Of a stretch of 9,504 bases of DNA, positions 1 through 6,118 are shown in pieces. The notes beneath the pieces were generated by a model. It was not told where the DNA came from and did not search any database. It worked only from the letters and a program-made list of their open reading frames with translations. Location: assembly GCA_036375275.1 (NCBI GenBank), contig DASUSF010000140.1, positions 1 through 9,504 on the forward strand, given 5' to 3'. The position numbers were made by a program, and so were the translations under genes. The DNA comes from DASUSF01 sp036375275. Its GTDB lineage: Bacteria; Pseudomonadota; Alphaproteobacteria; Geminicoccales; Geminicoccaceae. Each line of letters opens with the position of its first letter. Positions within the stretch are counted from its first letter, which is position 1.

Positions 1-658
1 CGCGGAGCCGCTCGAGATCGCGCTCCGCGGTCGAGCGGGCAGTGATCAGCGGCAGCCCCGGCGCGCTCGGGGTGGTGCCGATCACCCGCAGGCCCTCGAG
101 GCGCTCCGGGGCATGGCGCTGCATCAGCCCGAAGATCACGCCGTCGATCGCCGCCACCTCGGCTTGCCCGCTGCTGACCGCCTCGAGGCTCGCGAGGTGG
201 CTCCCGGTGATCAGGGTCGCCCTGAACGCCCGGCCGCCCACGCCCTCCGCCGCGAGGGCCGCCTTGAGCGCATGGTGGCCGGAATGCGAAGCCGGGTCGT
301 TGATCGCGACCCGGCCGCGCCCGCTCAGCGCGACGAGGTCCGGGCCCGGATCGTCCGCCCGGACGACGATCAGGCTCGCATAGCTCGGGCCGTCGCAGCC
401 GGGCGCCCGATAGCGGGGCGTCGCGACCAGCCGGACCCCCCCGGCGAGCGCATGGGTGAAGGGGTAGCCGCAGGTCTGCGCCAGCAGGAGATCCGGGTGC
501 CGCCACAGCCGGTCGGCCCCGAGGGTCCGCTCCAGCCGGTCGGGCACGTCCTCCACACCGGCCGCTCGGAACGCCCGTGCAAGGCCCTGCCAGAGGCGGT
601 CGGTCGCGTCCCGCGTCGCCTCGATCGCGTACATCGGCAGGCCTGCGAGGCGCGCCAT
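1..658 (-). CDS. PhnD-like phosphate/phosphonate-type substrate-binding protein (3' end beyond window)
   Basis: This is a partial gene: 219 codons are visible from ATG 658 and the C-terminus lies beyond position 1. The translation resembles the PhnD-like family of ABC-transporter substrate-binding proteins (COG3221 type). It opens with a GLPMY motif, and a DLLLAQTCGYPF segment at residues 56-67 precedes a strand reading GVRLVATPRY. The ligand-loop-like motif NDPASHSGH is at residues 120-128. Family members bind oxyanions or other small ligands and usually deliver them to an ABC permease. No signal peptide or lipobox is visible, so a periplasmic location is not supported, and no permease or ATPase gene is next to it. 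The start codon lies 70 bp beyond the threonine aldolase stop codon on the same strand, so the two may be cotranscribed. The family is fairly secure; the ligand is unknown. Confidence 0.8.
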   Translation of the reverse strand, partial: MARLAGLPMYAIEATRDATDRLWQGLARAFRAAGVEDVPDRLERTLGADRLWRHPDLLLAQTCGYPFTHALAGGVRLVATPRYRAPGCDGPSYASLIVVRADDPGPDLVALSGRGRVAINDPASHSGHHALKAALAAEGVGGRAFRATLITGSHLASLEAVSSGQAEVAAIDGVIFGLMQRHAPERLEGLRVIGTTPSAPGLPLITARSTAERDLERLR

Positions 659-665
659 CAGGCGA

Positions 666-726
666 CCCGGATCACGGCCAGCATGCCGCCGGCCAAGCGA
701 GGGCTCCACGCGTGAACAGATCCGGG
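666..726. repeat. 8-bp inverted repeat between the aldolase and PhnD-like genes
   Basis: CCCGGATC at 666-673 and GATCCGGG at 719-726 are perfect inverted repeats separated by 45 bp. They fill most of the gap between the threonine aldolase stop and the PhnD-like start. In the leftward transcript they could pair into a stem with a structured GC-rich loop. There is no T-tract, so this is not a standard intrinsic terminator. It could be a processing or translation-control structure, or chance in GC-rich DNA. Confidence 0.3.
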
Positions 727-728
727 CC

Positions 729-1754
729 TCAGGCGTCCATGACCCGGCGAAGCGCGCCGATCGCCCGGTCGATCATGGCCGCGTCGACGTCGAGGTGGGT
801 CACCGCGCGCATGCGGCTGGCGCCGAAGGCGCCGACCGCCACCCCTTCCGCGGCCAGCGCGCGGGCCACCTCGCGTGCATCCCGCCCGCCCTCGACCTCG
901 AACCAGAGGATGTTGGTCTCGACGTTCGCGGCGTCGACGGCGATGCCCGGGATCTCCGCCAGGCCTTCGGCGAGGCGCTTGGCGTTGGCGTGATCCTCGG
1001 CGAGGCGCTCGACGTGGTGGTCGAGCGCGTAGAGGCAGCCGGCGGCGATGATCCCGGCTTGGCGCATGGCGCCGCCCATCATCTGCTTGAAGCGCCAGGC
1101 CTCGTCGATGAAGTCCCGGGAGCCGGCGAGTACGCCGCCGACCGGGGCGCCGAGCCCCTTCGAGAAGTCGAGCCAGGCGGAATCGAAGGGCGCGCAGATC
1201 TCGCTCGCGGACCGGTTGCCGGCGATCGCGGCGTTCATCAGCCGCGCACCGTCGAGGTGACAGGCGAGACCGGCCTCCCTCGCGACCCCGGTCACCTCCT
1301 CGATCTGCGGCACCGGCCAGACGGCCCCGCCGCCGAAGTTCGTGGTGTTCTCGATCGCGAGCAGGCGCTGGCGCGGCTCGTGACGGGTGCCGTGGCGGAG
1401 CGCGGCCCGGACCTGCGGGCCGGTGAACATCCCGCGCTCGCCCTGGATCAGCCGGAGCATCACCCCGGCGTTGCCGGCCGGACCGCCGGTCTCGGCGTGG
1501 ACCGGGTGGGTGGTCGCTTCGAGGATCATCTCGTCGCCCGGCCGGCACCAGACCCGGAACGCGATCTGGTTGCACATCGTGCCGGACGGCATGAAGACCG
1601 CGGCCTCCTTGTCGAGCAGGTCGGCGACCCGCTCGCAGAGCGCGTTGACCGTCGGGTCGGCCATCTGCTGCTCGTCGCCGACCTCGGCCTCGGCCATCGC
1701 CTGGCGCATGCCCCGGGTCGGCCTGGTATGGGTGTCGCTGTAGAGATCGATCAT
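729..1754 (-). CDS. ltaE: Low-specificity L-threonine aldolase (PLP-dependent)
   Basis: The 341-residue protein matches the threonine aldolase family over its full length (E. coli LtaE is about 333 residues). The family cleaves L-threonine or L-allo-threonine to glycine and acetaldehyde in the cytoplasm, using pyridoxal phosphate. The N-terminus MIDLYSDTHTRPT is characteristic. His83 falls at the same position as the ring-stacking His83 of E. coli LtaE. The HLDGAR motif at 166-171 supplies the cofactor-contacting Asp and Arg, and the SKGLGAPVG motif at 198-206 contains the Schiff-base lysine, Lys199. MMGGAMRQAG at 225-234 and the C-terminal VTHLDV are also conserved. The GDEQQMADPT segment replaces the GDDVYGDDPT of enterobacterial enzymes and marks the subfamily common in alphaproteobacteria. 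The start is fixed by the family N-terminus. Close relatives act on other beta-hydroxy amino acids, so the true substrate range is uncertain. Confidence 0.93.
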   Translation of the reverse strand: MIDLYSDTHTRPTRGMRQAMAEAEVGDEQQMADPTVNALCERVADLLDKEAAVFMPSGTMCNQIAFRVWCRPGDEMILEATTHPVHAETGGPAGNAGVMLRLIQGERGMFTGPQVRAALRHGTRHEPRQRLLAIENTTNFGGGAVWPVPQIEEVTGVAREAGLACHLDGARLMNAAIAGNRSASEICAPFDSAWLDFSKGLGAPVGGVLAGSRDFIDEAWRFKQMMGGAMRQAGIIAAGCLYALDHHVERLAEDHANAKRLAEGLAEIPGIAVDAANVETNILWFEVEGGRDAREVARALAAEGVAVGAFGASRMRAVTHLDVDAAMIDRAIGALRRVMDA

Positions 1755-1830
1755 GTCCGCCAGAGGGTTCCGTCTCGGGGTCTAGGATGCGCAGGCCGGA
1801 GAGCTCGTCACGACTTTGCGCTCTCGCGCT

Positions 1831-2000
1831 TCATGACGGCGCGTGTCGCCGTTCGATCGCATGGCGCATGAACCGCTGGCAAGGCATCCCCTGCCTCGCC
1901 GCCACCTCCTTCGTGGCGGCGAGAAGGTTCTCCGACGGGCGAAGGCTCACCGTCTTGTCCTTGCGCCGCAACTCGAACCGCGACGGCACCGAGTTTTGTG
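1831..2000 (-). pseudogene. CopG/BrnA-like antitoxin remnant, N-terminus missing
   Basis: The minus-strand frame ending at TGA 1831-1833 contains SRFELRRKDKTVSLRPSE followed by an Ala/Lys helix and the tail GMPCQRFMRHAIERR. This is the pattern of CopG-type antitoxins paired with BrnT-like toxins: an RFE..RKD.TV.LR strand, then a helix, then a G.PYQRFIR.ALE helix. In intact relatives about 30 acidic residues precede this DNA-binding part. Here they are absent, and the frame continues upstream straight into toxin-derived sequence. An open frame of 144 codons from ATG 2265 still spans the whole relic, so a chimeric product cannot be excluded, but its first half is out-of-frame toxin sequence and does not look like a protein. 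The family match is from memory of the sequence pattern and is moderately secure. Confidence 0.6.
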
Positions 2001-2190
2001 CCTCGTACGGTGAAGACGACCAAAAGATGCCGTCCCCCTCCGTGAGACCTACCGTCTGGCAGCGCTTCTCGCCCCGGGTGCGGGTCGGGGACGACGAACC
2101 AGATCGACCTGCTCGATTTCCGCCGGAGTGAGGCCGTGCTTCTGGCGCTTCGCCGTTGGCTTCGTCCCGGTCCAAGCGGTTGAAGTGCAC
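2000..2190 (-). pseudogene. BrnT-like (DUF497) toxin remnant with several frameshifts
   Basis: Read in a single frame this stretch is not protein-like. Joining minus-strand frames restores the BrnT/DUF497 pattern in order: HFNRLDRDEANGE at about 2187-2150, KRQKHGLTPAEIEQV at about 2150-2105, WFVVPDPHPG at about 2102-2070, EKRCQTVGLTEGDG at about 2071-2030, and RHLLVVFTVRG at about 2032-2000. Intact relatives read roughly as a D-E-A-N segment, KHG, then a P-D-P segment, E-R with IG, and a VVFT-R strand, followed by ISARYM and a conserved C-terminal tail. At least four frame changes are needed. The first can be explained by loss of two bases from GGCGAGAAGCGC, leaving GGCGAAGCGC. The ISAR region is missing, and antitoxin-like sequence begins immediately afterwards. 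BrnT proteins are RelE-fold ribonucleases; this copy cannot encode an active one as it stands. Confidence 0.6.
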
Positions 2191-2224
2191 CCTGGGGCGG
2201 AGCGTGCTTCGAGTGCATATGAAC

Positions 2225-4348
2225 TCAAGGGGTGGAGATCGTCGACAACCGGTCGACGGCGTCATGAGAGTCCCGCCGTGCTGCGCATTCAGGCTCGGGG
2301 CGGAGCCAGACCGCGGTGTCGTGGAAGACGCCGCCGCCGTTCGGCGGAGCCGGGTCGGCCGACACCAGGACGTTGACGCCGAGCCCCTCCACGAAGCCGG
2401 CCTTCGGCCAGATGCTCTCGACCACCAGGACGCCGGGCTGCTGACCGTCCCGCACCTCGGTGTGGACGACGACCGAGCCTCGCCGGTTGCCGAGCCGGAC
2501 CAGGTCCCCGGCCACGATCCCGAGCCTTCGCGCGTCGGCCGGATGGACCAGCACCGTCGGCCGCCGCTCCTTCGCCCGCGAGGTCGGCATCTCGGTGAAA
2601 GAGGTGTTCAGGAAATTGCGCGCGGGCGCCGCGACCAGACGGAACGGGTGCTCCTGGTCGACCTCGTCGATGTTCGCCATGTGATCCGGCAGGCGCGGCA
2701 TCTGCGCGTGGTCGGGACCGATCGCCGCCCAGTCGGGCCTGAAGCGGAAGCGGCCGTCCGGCGTCGGGAAGCCGTCGAGCCTGTGGCTGGTGCGGAAGTC
2801 CGGCATGGCGTCGTGGCCGCCGGCCCGCCAGACGGTCCCGGCGTCGGGCCAACCCGAGCGTCGAAGCAGATCGTCGATCAGCTCCCACTCGGTCATCTCG
2901 AAGCCGGGATGCGGAGGCGCTCCGAGGCGCCTCGCGAGCGCGCAGATCACGGAGTGGTTGGTCCGGCACGCGGCGTAGGGCTCGAACAGCCGGCGCGCGA
3001 TCTGCATCCGGGTGTGGCCGGACGCCTGGTAGATGTCGTCGTGCTCGAGGAACATGGTCGCCGGCAGGACCACGTCGGCGAAGCGCGCCGTGTCGGTCAT
3101 GAACTGCTCGTGGACGCAGACGAACAGGTCGTCGCGCGCGAGGCCCTCGTGCACCAGGGCCAGCTCCGGCGCCACCGCGGCCGGGTTGGTGTTCTGGATC
3201 AGGATCGCGGTGACCGGCGGACCCGCGCCGAGATCCCGTCCTTCGCCGGTCAACACCGGGCCGATCCGCGACTGGTCGAGCACCCGGATCGTCGGGTCCT
3301 TGAGGTCCAGCCCCTCGATCACGGTCTTGTCGAAGTGGTAGAGGTCGGCCTGGTGGTAGTGCGAGCCGCCGCCTTCGTGCTGCCAAGCGCCGCTCACCAC
3401 CGGCACGCAGGACGCGGCGTGCATCGCGGCGGCGCCGTTCCGCATCCGGGTGAAGCCGTAGCCGAAGCGGAAGTACGTCCGCCTCGTCGTCCCGATCAGC
3501 CGCGCGCAGGCTTCGATCTCCGTGGCCGGGACGCCGGTGATCGCCGCCGCCCAGGCGGGGGTGCGGCTGGTGAGATGGTCTTCCAGCTCGTCCGGGACGT
3601 CGGCGTAGCGTGACATGTACGCCCGGTCGGCGAGGTCGTCCCGGAACAGGACGTGCATCACGGCGCAGGCCAGCGCACCGTCGGTTCCCGGCCGCGGCGC
3701 GAGGTGGACGTCCGCCGCCTCCGCGGTCGGCGTCCGGTAGGGGTCGATCACGACCAGCCGCGCGCCCCGCGCCTTCCTCGCCCGCGCGACGTGGGTCATG
3801 ACGTTGACCTGGGTGTGCACCGCGTTCGAGCCCCAGAGGACGATCAGGTCGGCGTTCTGGATCTCCATCGAATCGGTGCCGACCCGGAGCCCGTGCCCCG
3901 CCTTCCAGCCGGCATCCGCGATCGAGGTGCAGAAGGTCGCGTGCATGCCGGAATAGCGCATCGCGTGGCGCAGCCGGTTGATTCCGTCCCGCTGCACGAG
4001 GCCCATGGTGCCGGCGTAGAAGTACGGCCAGACCGTTTCGCTGCCGTAGCGCCCGGTGGCCCGCAGGAACGCCTCGGCGACCAGGTCGAGGGCGTCGTCC
4101 CAGGCGATTTCCCGGAACGCACCGTCGCCCTTCGCCCCGTCCCGCAGCAGCGGCTGGCCAAGGCGGTCCGGATGATGAAAGCGCTCGGCGTAGCGCGCGA
4201 CCTTGGCGCAGATCACGCCCGCGGTGTACGGGTTCCGCTCCGAGCCGCGGACCTTGCCGAGCCGCCCGCCGTCGAGCTTCTCGACCTCCAGCGCGCAAAC
4301 GCTCGGGCAGTCGTGCGGGCAGACGGAGGGGAGGATCTGGACGGCCAT
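2225..4348 (-). CDS. Cytoplasmic molybdopterin/4Fe-4S oxidoreductase, formate dehydrogenase/DMSO reductase superfamily
   Basis: The 707-residue protein is a catalytic subunit of the molybdopterin bis-guanine dinucleotide oxidoreductases (COG0243). An N-terminal 4Fe-4S domain has cysteines at 10, 14, 18 and 47 (spacing C-x3-C-x3-C, then C). The molybdopterin domain follows, with LWGSN at 171-175, VIDPYRTPTAEAAD at 200-213, RPGTDGALA at 219-227 and DVVLPATMFLEHDD at 425-438. The dinucleotide-binding beta-barrel domain spans about 567-684. Cys140 in ATFCTSIADAG lines up with the selenocysteine/cysteine metal ligand of formate dehydrogenases, so it is the likely molybdenum (or tungsten) ligand. 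No twin-arginine signal is present, so the enzyme is probably cytoplasmic. No electron-transfer or membrane subunit lies nearby, and the substrate cannot be told from sequence. The last 23 residues, after AVWLRP, extend beyond the expected domain end and look unconserved. The start ATG 4348 sits just before the cluster motif, as expected. Confidence 0.88.
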   Translation of the reverse strand: MAVQILPSVCPHDCPSVCALEVEKLDGGRLGKVRGSERNPYTAGVICAKVARYAERFHHPDRLGQPLLRDGAKGDGAFREIAWDDALDLVAEAFLRATGRYGSETVWPYFYAGTMGLVQRDGINRLRHAMRYSGMHATFCTSIADAGWKAGHGLRVGTDSMEIQNADLIVLWGSNAVHTQVNVMTHVARARKARGARLVVIDPYRTPTAEAADVHLAPRPGTDGALACAVMHVLFRDDLADRAYMSRYADVPDELEDHLTSRTPAWAAAITGVPATEIEACARLIGTTRRTYFRFGYGFTRMRNGAAAMHAASCVPVVSGAWQHEGGGSHYHQADLYHFDKTVIEGLDLKDPTIRVLDQSRIGPVLTGEGRDLGAGPPVTAILIQNTNPAAVAPELALVHEGLARDDLFVCVHEQFMTDTARFADVVLPATMFLEHDDIYQASGHTRMQIARRLFEPYAACRTNHSVICALARRLGAPPHPGFEMTEWELIDDLLRRSGWPDAGTVWRAGGHDAMPDFRTSHRLDGFPTPDGRFRFRPDWAAIGPDHAQMPRLPDHMANIDEVDQEHPFRLVAAPARNFLNTSFTEMPTSRAKERRPTVLVHPADARRLGIVAGDLVRLGNRRGSVVVHTEVRDGQQPGVLVVESIWPKAGFVEGLGVNVLVSADPAPPNGGGVFHDTAVWLRPEPECAARRDSHDAVDRLSTISTP

Positions 4349-4444
4349 GCCCCGAGCTTAGATGCGTCGGGCAAGTTCGGCTAGAATGCCGCAGAGGGTC
4401 GAGCCGGTCGCCTCGCGCCGCTCGCCGGAGTTCCACCCGCGGGC

Positions 4445-4465
4445 AGGCCGCGGCGTCTGCGGCCT
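4445..4465 (-). terminator. GC-rich hairpin just downstream of the transpeptidase gene
   Basis: AGGCCGC at 4445-4451 and GCGGCCT at 4459-4465 form a perfect 7-bp stem with a 7-base loop. It begins 8 bases beyond the stop codon of the leftward transpeptidase-like gene and lies about 100 bp before the next leftward gene starts. Position and symmetry suggest a transcription terminator or 3'-end stabiliser. No T-tract follows, so its terminator strength is doubtful. Confidence 0.4.
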
Positions 4466-4473
4466 CCGGCTCG

Positions 4474-6027
4474 TCAGCCGGGTCCGATGGCCCCGGCGTG
4501 AGGGTGCATGAGGTCGGCCATGCCGACGAAGCCCCCGTCGTCGTCGCGGAGGACCGCCGACGGGCAGGCGTAGCCGCCCGGGTAGATCGTCGGCTCGACC
4601 GGCTGCACCGGATGCTGTGCCCGGAGCGCCGCTATCACCTCGTCCGGCAGGCGCGGGTCGACGTCGACCGTCGGCTGGCCCCAGACGTTGATCCGGGGCG
4701 TGTGGAACGCGCCCTCGAGGTCGAGCCCGCAGTCCGCGAGCATCGATGCGATCTGCATCACCGCCGGCAGGATCCGCCGCCCGCCCGAGGCGCCGAGCGC
4801 GAACCACGGACGCCCGCCCCGCACTCCGATCGCCGGGCACATGTTGGACAAGGGTCGCTTGCCGGGCGCGATGCTGTTCGGGCGCCCGGGGCGCGGATCG
4901 AACCACATTACGCCGTTGTTCATCAGGATCCCGGTCGAGGGCGAGACCACCTTGCTGCCGAACACCGAGAGCAGGGTCTGGGTGAGGCTCACCATCGTGC
5001 CCTGGCGGTCGACCGCGCAGAGGTGCGTGGTGCAGGCGGGAGCGCGCCCGTCGTCGACGTCGCCCATGGTTTCGAGCCGGCGCTCGTGGGCCTGGAGCAG
5101 TCCCTCGGCCCAGGCGGCGTAGGTCGCCGCATCCGGCGCGCCAAGGCCGATCGCACCCGCGACCTCGAGCGCATGGCCGAGGGTGGGCCCGGCGGAGAGG
5201 CCGGGCGCGGCGAGCAGCCGGGCGTCGCCGCGCGCTAATTCCAGAGGAGCCCCGAGCCGCGCGTCCGCCCCGGCCAAGTCGTCCATGGTGAGCACGGCAC
5301 CCTGGGCGCGGAGGTCTTCGACCAGCAGGCGGGCGAGCTCGCCGTCGATCAGGTCGCGCGGGCCAGCGTCTGCCAGACGGCGGAGCGTGGCCTCGAGGGC
5401 GCCGAGCCGGAGCGGGCCCGCCTCCGGGACCGGCGGCAGGCCGTCGGGCAGGTAGACGGCGCGGGCCGAGAGCCGGTCGAGCTCGCGCGCGGCGATCGCG
5501 ATCCGGAGCGTGGTGTGCCAGCTGACCGGACAGCCGTCGCGGGCGAGCGCGATCGCGGGCGCCGCCAGATCGGCCCATGGCATCGAGGCGAAGGTCCGGT
5601 GCGCGAGGTCGAGCCCGTGCGCCTGTGCCGGCGCCGCGATCGCGAGGGGCCCGGAGACGTTCCGGTCGTCCTCGACCGCCGGCCAGCCGAAGAGGTCGGA
5701 ATCGCGGCCCGCGGCGAGGGGATAGGCGGCAGGATCGAGCGCCCGGGGGGCCACCATCCCAAAATCGAGCACCTTCGGCGCGCCGTCCGCCGGCGCCACC
5801 AGCATGAACCCACCGCCGCCGAGGCCGCTCATCCAGGGCTCGAGCACGGCGAGCGCCAGCGAGGCCGCGAGCGCGGCGTCGACGGCGTTGCCGCCCGCCT
5901 CGAGGATCGCGGCGCCGACCCGGGCTGCCTCGACGTGCTGGGCGGCGACCATGCCGCCGCGGGCGCGGACCGCGGGTCGCGTGACGGTGAAGGTCTGCAG
6001 CGGAAGCCGCCTCGTCGGTTCGCTCAT
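4474..6027 (-). CDS. Gamma-glutamyltranspeptidase-like Ntn hydrolase with a divergent substrate pocket
   Basis: The 517-residue protein belongs to the gamma-glutamyltransferase family (PF01019 type): heterodimeric hydrolases made by autocleavage before a catalytic threonine. The large-subunit motif SGLGGGGFML is at 67-76. Predicted cleavage is before Thr333 in CTTHLCAVD, giving a small subunit of about 185 residues. From that Thr the spacing is colinear with E. coli GGT: Thr351 matches Thr409, NN at 370-371 matches 428-429, RPLS at 391-394 matches 459-462, and GASGG at 412-416 matches the oxyanion-hole GSPGG. However, residues that hold the glutamate in E. coli GGT are changed: Arg114 is Gly90, Asn411 is Leu353, Gln430 is Gly372, Asp433 is Trp375 and Ser463 is Asn395. 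Autoprocessing is therefore likely, but use of glutathione as substrate is doubtful. There is no signal peptide, unlike classical periplasmic GGTs. The start ATG 6027 fits the family N-terminus (RGGMVAAQHVEAA). Confidence 0.87.
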   Translation of the reverse strand: MSEPTRRLPLQTFTVTRPAVRARGGMVAAQHVEAARVGAAILEAGGNAVDAALAASLALAVLEPWMSGLGGGGFMLVAPADGAPKVLDFGMVAPRALDPAAYPLAAGRDSDLFGWPAVEDDRNVSGPLAIAAPAQAHGLDLAHRTFASMPWADLAAPAIALARDGCPVSWHTTLRIAIAARELDRLSARAVYLPDGLPPVPEAGPLRLGALEATLRRLADAGPRDLIDGELARLLVEDLRAQGAVLTMDDLAGADARLGAPLELARGDARLLAAPGLSAGPTLGHALEVAGAIGLGAPDAATYAAWAEGLLQAHERRLETMGDVDDGRAPACTTHLCAVDRQGTMVSLTQTLLSVFGSKVVSPSTGILMNNGVMWFDPRPGRPNSIAPGKRPLSNMCPAIGVRGGRPWFALGASGGRRILPAVMQIASMLADCGLDLEGAFHTPRINVWGQPTVDVDPRLPDEVIAALRAQHPVQPVEPTIYPGGYACPSAVLRDDDGGFVGMADLMHPHAGAIGPG

Positions 6028-6064
6028 GGGCCCGGATCATGGCGGGCTGCCGGCGGACGGACAA

Positions 6065-6085
6065 GGTCAACCATGCCGGTTAACC
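6065..6085. promoter_or_regulatory. Paired GGTYAACC motifs in the divergent intergenic region
   Basis: The 91-bp gap between the leftward transpeptidase-like gene and the rightward ParA gene contains GGTCAACC at 6065-6072 and GGTTAACC at 6078-6085, 13 bp apart start to start. The second copy is a perfect palindrome. This is a small AT-richer island in very GC-rich surroundings, where promoters and an operator for both genes would be expected. No convincing -35/-10 pair was identified, so this is only a candidate protein-binding site. Confidence 0.3.
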
Positions 6086-6118
6086 AAACGCAGAGGCGCA
6101 GCCGGCAGAATGCGACGC

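Noticed and set aside
658..1871. Long open frames (658-1575 minus, 795-1871 plus) over the threonine aldolase
   Set aside because: They show no motifs and have Arg/Gly/Asp-rich shadow composition; the aldolase frame is unambiguous.
2289..4436. A 715-codon open frame on the minus strand, nearly coextensive with the oxidoreductase gene, and a 485-codon frame on the plus strand at 2156-3613
   Set aside because: Both translations are dominated by Arg, Gly, Ala and Pro with no recognisable motif. They are by-products of GC-rich codon usage in the real gene, which has a full set of family motifs.
4358..6070. A 570-codon minus-strand frame overlapping the transpeptidase-like gene
   Set aside because: It is Arg/Gly/Pro-rich with no domain, whereas the alternative frame is a full-length family member. 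It is a shadow frame.
5804..6118. An N-terminal extension of the ParA protein by about 105 residues
   Set aside because: It overlaps the opposite-strand transpeptidase-like coding sequence, is low-complexity Pro/Ala/Arg, and ParA P-loop proteins start right before the KGG motif.
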